Shown here: positions 43,227 through 50,551 of the stretch, one piece after another
How positions within the stretch are numbered: position 1 is the stretch's first letter
Layout of the letters: the number at the start of each line of letters is the position of its first letter
Source: Flavobacterium sp. N502536
GTDB taxonomy: Bacteria > Bacteroidota > Bacteroidia > Flavobacteriales > Flavobacteriaceae
Length of the DNA: 64,000 nucleotides
Reading direction: 5' to 3'
Assembly (NCBI RefSeq): GCF_025947345.1
Contig: NZ_CP110011.1
Span: forward strand, 4,154,001-4,218,000
Translations under genes and position numbers: made by a program
The notes under the pieces: model-generated
Told to the model about the DNA's origin: nothing
What the model saw: only the letters and a program-made list of their open reading frames with translations
Database searches by the model: none

Positions 43227-44363
43227 TTAAAGCATTCCTTTCGTTGAAGGCAAAATCATTTTTTCAGTGTCTCTTTTTACCGCTACTTTTATGGCTTTTG
43301 CGAAAGCTTTAAAGATCGCTTCGATTTTGTGGTGCTCATTGGTGCCTTCTGCTTTGATGTTGATGTTTGCTTTTGCTCCATCTGAGAAGGATTTAAAGAA
43401 GTGGAAAAACATTTCTGTTGGCATTTTGCCGACCATTTCACGTTTAAATTCTGTTTCCCAAACCAACCAATTTCTTCCGCCAAAATCTATTGCTACCTGT
43501 GCCAGGCAATCATCCATAGGCAAACAGAAGCCATAGCGTTCGATTCCGAGTTTATTCCCTAAGGCTTTTGCAAAAACTTCTCCCAACGCAATTGCCGTGT
43601 CTTCAATGGTGTGGTGTTCATCTACTTCCAGATCCCCTTTTACCAGAATTTCTAAATCCATTTGTCCATGACGCGAAATTTGGTCTAACATATGATCAAA
43701 AAAAGCAATTCCGGTTTCGATTTTACTTTTCCCTGTTCCGTCCAGATTTAAGTTAATAAAAATGTCGGTTTCATTGGTTTTACGCGTAATCGAAGCTGAA
43801 CGGGCTTCCAGTTTTAGAAACTCGTAAATCGTTTTCCAGCTCATGGTTTGAAGAATGATGGTTTTATCTAACTCCTCACGTTTCAATGAGATTTCATTGC
43901 TTCCGATGCCGTCATTGTCATTGATAAAAATTGCTTTTGCTCCCAGGTTTTTGGCCAGTTCAACATCCGTCAAACGATCTCCTAAAACAAAAGAATTGGT
44001 CAGATCATACTCCGGATTATCAATATATTTGGTCAACATTCCGGTTCTTGGCTTTCTCGTGGGAGCATTATCTTCCGGAAATGACCTGTCAATAAAAATT
44101 TCATCAAACAAAACTCCTTCATTTTCAAAGGCTTTTAGAATAAAATTTTGTGTTGGCCAGAATGTATCTTCAGGAAAACTATCCGTTCCTAATCCATCCT
44201 GATTGGTAACCATTGCCAGTTCATAGTCTAATTCATTGGCAATTTTAGCCAGATACTGAAACGCTTTCGGATAAAATTCTACTTTTTCTAAAGCATCTAA
44301 CTGGTAATTTTCAGGTTCTAAAACAATCGTTCCGTCGCGATCGATAAAAAGTACTTTTTTCAT
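43227..44363 (-). CDS. hisB: Bifunctional histidinol phosphatase / imidazoleglycerol-phosphate dehydratase
   Basis: 378 residues. The N-terminal half is the HAD phosphatase, with FIDRDGTIV at residue 6. The C-terminal half, from about residue 190, is the dehydratase, with [17 protein letters not shown] and [15 protein letters not shown] metal-binding His/Glu motifs. The fused form catalyses two steps of histidine synthesis. Confidence 0.95.
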   Translation of the reverse strand: MKKVLFIDRDGTIVLEPENYQLDALEKVEFYPKAFQYLAKIANELDYELAMVTNQDGLGTDSFPEDTFWPTQNFILKAFENEGVLFDEIFIDRSFPEDNAPTRKPRTGMLTKYIDNPEYDLTNSFVLGDRLTDVELAKNLGAKAIFINDNDGIGSNEISLKREELDKTIILQTMSWKTIYEFLKLEARSASITRKTNETDIFINLNLDGTGKSKIETGIAFFDHMLDQISRHGQMDLEILVKGDLEVDEHHTIEDTAIALGEVFAKALGNKLGIERYGFCLPMDDCLAQVAIDFGGRNWLVWETEFKREMVGKMPTEMFFHFFKSFSDGAKANINIKAEGTNEHHKIEAIFKAFAKAIKVAVKRDTEKMILPSTKGML

Positions 44364-44377
44364 ATTTTATATTTTTT

Positions 44378-44410
44378 AGACCCGACAGGTTTCAAAAACC
44401 TGTCGGGTCT
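44378..44410. repeat. CCCGACAGG palindrome, copy 4
   Basis: AGACCCGACAGGTTT and AAACCTGTCGGGTCT, perfect 15-base arms around CAA. The outer bases are compensated on both sides (AGA/TCT instead of AAA/TTT), so the pairing is kept. It lies in the hisC-hisB spacer, seven bases past the hisC stop. Confidence 0.9.
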
Positions 44411-44417
44411 GCTGACT

Positions 44418-45461
44418 TTATAATAATTTCAATTCTTTAATTAAAACAGCATTCTCTTCCGGAATACCAATAGTCAGACGCAGACAATTTTCGCATAGTG
44501 GCTGGCTGGTTCTGTTTCGAATTACGATTCCTTTCTCAATAAGCTGATTGTATCTTTTATTGGCGTTATCTACTTTTACCAAAACAAAATTAGCTTCGGT
44601 AGGATATACTTTCTCAACAAAACTAACCTGAAGTAAAACTTTAAGTAATTCTTCTCTTTGTTCAATAATTGAAGCTATTTCTTCTTTTATTTTAGCGGAA
44701 TCATTCAAACGACTTACAGCTCTTTGCTGTGTTAGTTCGTTTACATTATAAGGAGGTTTTATTTTGTTCAAAACTGAAATTACAGCTTCAGAACCATAAC
44801 AAATTCCGAGACGGATTCCGGCTAATCCATACGCCTTTGAAAGGGTTTGTGTGATGATTAAGTTTGGATATTCGTCAATCTCTGTCAGCCAGCTTTCTTT
44901 TTGGGAGAAGTCAATATAAGCTTCATCAATCACCACCAGACCTTTAAAGTTTTGCAATAATTTTACGACACTCTCGTCTGAAAAAGAATTCCCGGTAGGA
45001 TTGTTTGGCGAACATAAAAAGATAATTTTTGTTTGCTCATCGACGGCATCTAAAATCTGATCTACTTGAGGCTGAAAATCGGCTGAAAGCAACACTTCTC
45101 TGTTCTCAACAGCATTGATATTGGCCAGTACGCTGTACATTCCGTATGTGGGTGGCAACGAAATAATATTGTCGATTTTGGGCTCACAGAAGGCTCTGAA
45201 AAGTAAATCCAGGACTTCATCGCTCCCGTTTCCTAGTAAAATCTGACTCGTTTTTACTTTATTATTCTTTGCCAATATGGCTTTAACGGAGTTCTGTTGT
45301 GGATCCGGATACCGATTCACTCCATTTTGAAACGGATTTTCATTCGCATCGAGAAAAATCATTTCGGCAGTATCAAAATCTTCAAACTCATCACGTGCCG
45401 ATGAATAAGGCTTCAAAGATTTTACGTTTTCTCTTGTTATTGTGTTGATATCGAATTTCAT
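44418..45461 (-). CDS. hisC: Histidinol-phosphate aminotransferase
   Basis: 347 residues, fold type I PLP enzyme. LGNGSDEVLDLLF, LCSPNNPTGNSF and the PLP lysine in TQTLSKAYGLAGIRLG (about residue 208) identify HisC. It converts imidazole acetol phosphate to histidinol phosphate. Confidence 0.95.
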   Translation of the reverse strand: MKFDINTITRENVKSLKPYSSARDEFEDFDTAEMIFLDANENPFQNGVNRYPDPQQNSVKAILAKNNKVKTSQILLGNGSDEVLDLLFRAFCEPKIDNIISLPPTYGMYSVLANINAVENREVLLSADFQPQVDQILDAVDEQTKIIFLCSPNNPTGNSFSDESVVKLLQNFKGLVVIDEAYIDFSQKESWLTEIDEYPNLIITQTLSKAYGLAGIRLGICYGSEAVISVLNKIKPPYNVNELTQQRAVSRLNDSAKIKEEIASIIEQREELLKVLLQVSFVEKVYPTEANFVLVKVDNANKRYNQLIEKGIVIRNRTSQPLCENCLRLTIGIPEENAVLIKELKLL

Positions 45462-45477
45462 TTCTTTCTTTTTTTTC

Positions 45478-45600
45478 TAGAGAATAGAGTCAAGAGCCAA
45501 GAGAATAGACTTTTTGTCTGATCTGTATGTTGTACTCTTGCTTCTATGTTCTTTGCTCTACTGTCTTTCTTCTATTCTCTTGGTTCTATCCCCTCTTCCC
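45478..45600. repeat. AGAGAATAGA-type palindromic repeat spanning the hisD 3' end
   Basis: AGAGAATAGAGTCAAGAGCC at 45479-45498 and its near-inverse TTCTATTCTCTTGG at 45570-45583 flank a spacer. The right part encodes the C-terminal tail of HisD. A shorter relative, TTCTATTCTCTTTATTC, lies in the leuA-leuB spacer at 34108-34124. Confidence 0.6.
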
Positions 45601-46880
45601 TCCAAACTCTTTAATCGCAGCGTCACTGCATTCTTATGCGCTTGCAACCCTTCGGCTTCGGCCATAATTTCGATCGCATTGCCAATGTTTTGAATTCCTT
45701 TTTCAGAAATTTTCTGAAAGGTCATTGCTTTCATGAAACTATCCAGATTTACTCCGCTGTAATTTTTAGCGTAGCCATTTGTCGGCAAGGTGTGATTCGT
45801 TCCGGAAGCGTAATCTCCGGCACTTTCAGGAGTATAATTCCCAATAAAAACAGAACCTGCATTTACAATTCCATTGCAATAAAAATCATCGTATTGGGAA
45901 CAGATTATAAAGTGTTCCGGCCCATATTCATTGATTAAATCCAAAGCAATTTGATCGTTTTCGACATAGATTAGTTTTGAGTTTTCGATGGCTTTTACGG
46001 CAATCGCTTTTCTCGGAAGCTCTTCAATCTGAATTTGTATTTCTTTTTCAACGGCTTCAATTAGTTTTTTTGAAGTGGAAACTAAAATTACCTGACTGTC
46101 CGTTCCGTGTTCTGCCTGTGACAATAAATCTGAAGCTACAAAGGCTGGAACCGCGGTATCATCAGCTACTACAAGCAATTCTGAAGGTCCTGCAGGCATA
46201 TCGATTGCTACTCCAAATTGAGTAGCGAGTTGTTTTGCCACGGTTACAAATTGATTTCCAGGTCCGAAGATTTTATACACTTTAGGAATTGATTTTGTTC
46301 CGAATGTCATTCCGGCGATGGCCTGGATTCCGCCTACTTTTAATATTTTGGTTACGCCGCATAAATTAGCCGCATATAAAATAGCCGGATTTATCTTTCC
46401 AGATTTGTCTGGTGGAGAGCATAATACAATTTCTTTGCAGCCTGCAATTTCAGCCGGAACGGCCAACATCAGCACAGTTGAGAATAAAGGTGCTGTTCCG
46501 CCCGGTATGTATAAGCCAATTTTCTGAATCGGTCTTTTTTCCTGCCAACAATTCACGCCTTCCGTGGTTTCAATTAGAATTTTTTCTGTTTTTTGAGCGC
46601 TGTGAAATTTATAAATGTTCTCTTTTGCTAACTGAACAGCTGATTTTAATTCACTTGAAACAGAGTCAATAGCTTCCTGAATTTCTTCCGGTGAAACTTC
46701 GTAATTCTCTAGAGCGATTCCGTCAAAAATTGAAGTATATTTTGATACGGCTTCGTCTCCTTTTTTCTGTACTTCTTTAAAGATTTCTTTCACTGTGACT
46801 TCGATATCATCGATCGTTTTAGTGGGTCTCTTTAGTATTTCGGACCAGGTATCTGGTTTTGGATTGTTTATTTTATTCAT
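45558..46880 (-). CDS. hisD: Histidinol dehydrogenase
   Basis: 440 residues, slightly longer than usual. WQEKRPIQKIGLYIPGGTAPLFSTVLM (around 112-138), GPGNQFVTVAKQL and GPSELLVVADD are the conserved blocks, and NEYGPEHFI holds the catalytic Glu-His. The last dozen residues (GRGDRTKRIEERQ) read through an intergenic GAGAATAG-type repeat and are probably not part of the fold. It oxidises histidinol to histidine with two NAD. Confidence 0.94.
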   Translation of the reverse strand: MNKINNPKPDTWSEILKRPTKTIDDIEVTVKEIFKEVQKKGDEAVSKYTSIFDGIALENYEVSPEEIQEAIDSVSSELKSAVQLAKENIYKFHSAQKTEKILIETTEGVNCWQEKRPIQKIGLYIPGGTAPLFSTVLMLAVPAEIAGCKEIVLCSPPDKSGKINPAILYAANLCGVTKILKVGGIQAIAGMTFGTKSIPKVYKIFGPGNQFVTVAKQLATQFGVAIDMPAGPSELLVVADDTAVPAFVASDLLSQAEHGTDSQVILVSTSKKLIEAVEKEIQIQIEELPRKAIAVKAIENSKLIYVENDQIALDLINEYGPEHFIICSQYDDFYCNGIVNAGSVFIGNYTPESAGDYASGTNHTLPTNGYAKNYSGVNLDSFMKAMTFQKISEKGIQNIGNAIEIMAEAEGLQAHKNAVTLRLKSLEGRGDRTKRIEERQ

Positions 46881-46981
46881 TTTTTTTATGCTTTATGCTT
46901 TAAGCTGTAGGCTATAAGCAAGTTTATTGTATGTGTTTTTAGCTTAAAGCGTATTGCCTAAAGCCTAAAGCGAGCAAAGCT
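46881..46981. repeat. GCTTTAAGC palindromic spacer between hisG and hisD
   Basis: Words such as GCTTTAAGC, GGCTATAAGC, AGCTTAAAGC and GCCTAAAGCC are arranged on both halves of this spacer, giving a degenerate inverted repeat around a central AT-rich loop. Confidence 0.6.
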
Positions 46982-47839
46982 CTAAAGAACCATTTTTTCG
47001 ATTGGGCAAACTAAAATTCCTTCGGCTCCGGCATCTTTTAATTTGTCAATGACATCCCAAAAAGTATCTTTGTCAATTACTGAGTGAACACTGCTCCATC
47101 CTTCCTGAGCCAACGGCAGTACGGTAAGGCTTCGCAAAACAGGCAGGATTTTTCCAATTTCATCGATCTTGTCATTTGGAACGTTCATCAGTATGTATTT
47201 TGAATTACGCGCTCTTAAAACGGACTGAATTCTAAATTTTAAGGTGTCGATGTGTTTTTGGATTTCCGGAGATACTTTTGGAGAAACAGCCAAAACGGCT
47301 TCACTTTTCAGAATTACCTCTACCTCTTTTAGATTATTTTTGAACAAAGTACTTCCGCTCGAAACGATATCTACAATGGCATCGGCCAACCCAATATTTG
47401 GGGCAATTTCGACAGAACCTGAAATTTGGTGAATATCGACTGTAAGGCCAAAAGAATTAAAATATTCGTTTACGGTATTGGGATACGAGGTGGCAACGCG
47501 TAGGCCTGCCAAATCTTGTATCGAATTGTATTCAAAGGCTTTAGGGACGGCTACAGAGACCTTGCATTTAGAGAATCCGAGTTTTTGAATCACTTCGATG
47601 TGTTTGGCTTTTTCAACAAGCAGGTTGTCACCAACGATGGCTAAATCTACGACTCCGTCAATGAGATATTGCGGAATGTCTGAATTTCGAAGGTATAAAA
47701 CTTCTAGAGGAAAATTGGAAGCCTCGGCTTTCAACTGATCGTTTCCGTTGTTGATTGAAATACCACAATCTTTAAGGATTTGAATACTGTCTTCGTTTAA
47801 TCGACCCGATTTTTGAATTGCAATTTTTAATGTACTCAT
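46982..47839 (-). CDS. hisG: ATP phosphoribosyltransferase, long form
   Basis: 285 residues, the HisG_L form with a C-terminal ACT-like regulatory domain (about 215-285; PVLRSLTVLPLAQEGWSSVHSV). The catalytic core has GLRVATSYPNTVNEYF and the PRPP loop DIVSSGSTLFKNNL (about 160). It catalyses the first step of histidine synthesis and is probably feedback-inhibited by histidine. It is the first structural gene behind the his leader. Confidence 0.95.
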   Translation of the reverse strand: MSTLKIAIQKSGRLNEDSIQILKDCGISINNGNDQLKAEASNFPLEVLYLRNSDIPQYLIDGVVDLAIVGDNLLVEKAKHIEVIQKLGFSKCKVSVAVPKAFEYNSIQDLAGLRVATSYPNTVNEYFNSFGLTVDIHQISGSVEIAPNIGLADAIVDIVSSGSTLFKNNLKEVEVILKSEAVLAVSPKVSPEIQKHIDTLKFRIQSVLRARNSKYILMNVPNDKIDEIGKILPVLRSLTVLPLAQEGWSSVHSVIDKDTFWDVIDKLKDAGAEGILVCPIEKMVL

Positions 47840-47886
47840 TTTTTAGTTTTTTATAAATTAATAGTCTGAGTACAAAGAAGTGGTAT

Positions 47887-47920
47887 AAAAAAACCCGTTT
47901 GATGTACTCAAACGGGTTTT
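47887..47920 (-). terminator. his attenuator terminator
   Basis: On the minus strand AAAACCCGTTTGA and TCAAACGGGTTTT pair perfectly over 13 bases with a 5-base loop, followed by a run of Ts. It lies between the leader peptide and hisG. Confidence 0.88.
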
Positions 47921-47947
47921 AAAATATGATGATTTACACACATACCA

Positions 47948-48007
47948 TTAACACATCGCCTGAGAGCAATAATGAAAATGATGATGATGTAATTGAATAG
48001 AAATCAT
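47948..48007 (-). CDS. hisL: his leader peptide
   Basis: A 19-codon frame from ATG at 48007 to TAA reads MISIQLHHHHFHYCSQAMC. Five of seven consecutive codons are His (four in a row, then Phe, then His), the mark of a histidine attenuation leader. It lies between a TATATTTG box and a 13-base terminator hairpin upstream of hisG. Confidence 0.9.
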   Translation of the reverse strand: MISIQLHHHHFHYCSQAMC

Positions 48008-48042
48008 GACTTGTTTTGTTTTTTAATTCTTTGATTCGGTTG

Positions 48043-48050
48043 CAAATATA
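48043..48050 (-). promoter_or_regulatory. -7 box of the his operon
   Basis: The minus strand reads TATATTTG, an exact TAnnTTTG match, 36 bases upstream of the leader start codon. No TTTG is seen at the -33 distance. Confidence 0.65.
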
Positions 48051-48147
48051 ATAGTTATTTTCATAAAAAAGCATTTTTTAATTTAACTTAACGATAGTTT
48101 ATTGTTAAATAAATGTCCAAGCCTTGGTTTTATTGGATTTTTAGAAT

Positions 48148-49548
48148 TTACGGCAGCGTATTTTTATTTTGATTGAAATACAAAATAACCGTTGTTCCCA
48201 CCCCTATTTCGCTTTCAATTTTAAACTTAATATGAAGTAATTCTGTTATTCTTCGTACAATTGAAAGTCCTAATCCTGTTCCTTTGATTTCCGGATGTTC
48301 TGTAGAATTTGATCTGAAAAACGGACTAAAAATAGCATCTAAATCCTGTTTTGCTATGCCGATTCCATTATCCGAAATGGAGCAGACTACTTTTTCATTC
48401 TGTTCCGAAAGTAAAACGGTCACTTCGCCTCCGCTATGTGAATATTTGATTGCATTCGAGATAATGTTTCTAAGTATGGTAATCACTAAAAAATTATCCG
48501 ATTCGATATAATAATCCTGTGAAACATCAAATTTGACTTTGATTTTTTGGCTGTTAATCTTCTCCGAATTTAATCTGAAAACATCTAAAATGACTGAATT
48601 TAGGTATACTGATTCTGTGTTGATGTTTTTTTTCTGGTTTTCAAAACGTGCCATTAACAAAAGCTGGTCGACAAGCATATTTAGATGGTCAACTTCTTTG
48701 ATGCAATAGTTTATTTTATCTTCATATTCCTTGTTATCACGAGGTTTACGAATTAAAACTTCAAGTGTTCCTTTAATAACAGTAAGAGGTGTTCTGAGTT
48801 CATGAGAAGCATCAGAGGTAAACTCTTTCTCACGCTCAATTGCATCTTCAATTCGGTTTAAAAGGTTGTTTATCGTTTTTGAAAGCGTGTACAATTCGTC
48901 CTTTGTTTTGGGCAGCGCAATACGTGTTTTCAGATTGTCTTTGGTGATGACCTTTGAGGTATTAATTATGGCATTAATGGGTTTGATACTCCTTCCGGCA
49001 AAGAATCGGGCAATGAAAAACAGCAATATTAAAATCCCTAGAAAAGAAAGACACATGATGTCGAACAGGTTGTTGAGCACCATTTTGGAATCAGCCAATG
49101 ACATGGCTACAATGACATATCCTATTTTCTTGCCTTTGAGGTGAAGGGGAACCTGAGTTTGTCTAATGGCATGGTCTCCCATTTTGGCGTCAAACAGTTC
49201 AAAATCTTCAACGGAATCATTAAACTTGAGCGTTTGCGTTTTTAGATTCGGTGCTTTTTCAATGATTTTTTTGTTCAGATCCAAAAACTCAACAAATACG
49301 GGGTTTACATCTACCGTATTATGCTCTCTTTCGTTCCATTCTTCTTCGTCTATTAGTATAACTTTGCCGTTGACCTCTTTGATTTCTTCGAGATGATTCT
49401 GAATTTCAACTTTAATTTTTTCATCAATATGGCTGTAAACGGTGTGTTTTACAATAGAATAGATAACAGAAAAAACGGCTACGATTAATAGACCGGTGGT
49501 AATAATATAGTTTAATGCAATTCTGTTTTTAAAAGAAAGCTGTGTCAT
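48148..49548 (-). CDS. Sensor histidine kinase
   Basis: 466 residues. Two transmembrane segments (about 10-33 and 158-180) enclose a periplasmic sensor region of about 120 residues. Then come a HAMP domain, HisKA with the phospho-accepting His in SDASHELRTPL (about residue 247), and an HATPase_c domain with NAIKYS, DNGIGI and GTGLGLSIVRRI. The signal is unknown. Its ATG follows directly on the TAA of the response regulator, so the two are coupled. Confidence 0.93.
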   Translation of the reverse strand: MTQLSFKNRIALNYIITTGLLIVAVFSVIYSIVKHTVYSHIDEKIKVEIQNHLEEIKEVNGKVILIDEEEWNEREHNTVDVNPVFVEFLDLNKKIIEKAPNLKTQTLKFNDSVEDFELFDAKMGDHAIRQTQVPLHLKGKKIGYVIVAMSLADSKMVLNNLFDIMCLSFLGILILLFFIARFFAGRSIKPINAIINTSKVITKDNLKTRIALPKTKDELYTLSKTINNLLNRIEDAIEREKEFTSDASHELRTPLTVIKGTLEVLIRKPRDNKEYEDKINYCIKEVDHLNMLVDQLLLMARFENQKKNINTESVYLNSVILDVFRLNSEKINSQKIKVKFDVSQDYYIESDNFLVITILRNIISNAIKYSHSGGEVTVLLSEQNEKVVCSISDNGIGIAKQDLDAIFSPFFRSNSTEHPEIKGTGLGLSIVRRITELLHIKFKIESEIGVGTTVILYFNQNKNTLP

Positions 49549-50214
49549 TTATAGATCGTTAGCGATATAGCCGATACCGCGAATTGTTTTAATATAATCT
49601 TCTTCAATTTTTAAATTGAGTTTCTTTCTGATGGCGTTCATAAAAACATCAATTACGCCTGTGTCGTATTCGAAATTAATTTCCCAAACATCCTTTAGAA
49701 TTTGATTTCGCGTGCAGACTTTTCCTTTGTTCTGAATTAAATATTTTAAGAGCTCAAATTCTCTTTGGGTCAATGCAATTTCTTCATTGTTTTTAAGGAC
49801 AATATGTTTCAATAAATCGATTTTGATTGTTCCCAGCGCAAGGTTTTCCGGGCCTTTCTGATTTCTAAAGTGAACTTTAATGCGTTCTACCAGTTCTTCA
49901 AAGCTAAATGGTTTTTTGATGTAGTCATTGGCTCCGGCCTTTAAGCCTTCAATCGTTTCCTGAACGGTATCTTTCGCCGTTAGAAAAATGATTGGCGTTT
50001 TCTGATCCTTAACTCTAATGGCTTTACATAAATCCAATCCGTTAATTTTAGGCAGCATCCAATCTAATAAAATTAAATCAAACTGCTGGCTGTGTATCAA
50101 CTCAAAGCCTTTAGAACCATCATTGGCGGTCGTAATTTGATATCCCTCTTCCTGTAGGCCCTGTTGCAAAAACTGAACAATACCTAACTCATCTTCAACT
50201 ATTAGAATGTGCAT
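49549..50214 (-). CDS. OmpR-family response regulator
   Basis: 221 residues. The receiver has the acidic EDE at residues 7-9, the phospho-acceptor in LILLDWMLP (Asp about 51), Thr in FLTAKD and the conserved Lys in IKKPF. The C-terminal winged helix is ALTQREFELLKYLIQNKG to IRGIGYI. It forms a two-gene unit with the kinase, divergent from the LtaS-like gene. Confidence 0.93.
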   Translation of the reverse strand: MHILIVEDELGIVQFLQQGLQEEGYQITTANDGSKGFELIHSQQFDLILLDWMLPKINGLDLCKAIRVKDQKTPIIFLTAKDTVQETIEGLKAGANDYIKKPFSFEELVERIKVHFRNQKGPENLALGTIKIDLLKHIVLKNNEEIALTQREFELLKYLIQNKGKVCTRNQILKDVWEINFEYDTGVIDVFMNAIRKKLNLKIEEDYIKTIRGIGYIANDL

Positions 50215-50255
50215 TTTACTGATGAAATTTAGATTAAACGGTGATTTTCTAACCT

Positions 50256-50263
50256 CAAAGATA
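50256..50263 (-). promoter_or_regulatory. Candidate -7 box of the two-component operon
   Basis: The minus strand reads TATCTTTG, an exact TAnnTTTG match, 41 bases upstream of the response regulator ATG. No -33 box was recognised. Confidence 0.45.
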
Positions 50264-50551
50264 AAACTTTTGAAGTCAGAAAAGCTTTAAAACCATGAGA
50301 ATAGGCGAAAAAAGTCACACTTAAGGAAACCTTAAGTTAACACTAAGCAAGGCAAAAGCATAACTTCATCCCGAATTAATTTAATGGAATTAATTTTGCC
50401 ATAAAAGAAACAGTATTTTCATAATATGTGTTAAAACAGCTTAAATATTGCGTAAAGACAAGAAAAATTATACTATTTTCGCCAATTTTATAATCTTATT
50501 AAATGTTTTGGTATTTAAAATTTATAGTTATTTAAATTAAAAAAAGAATTA

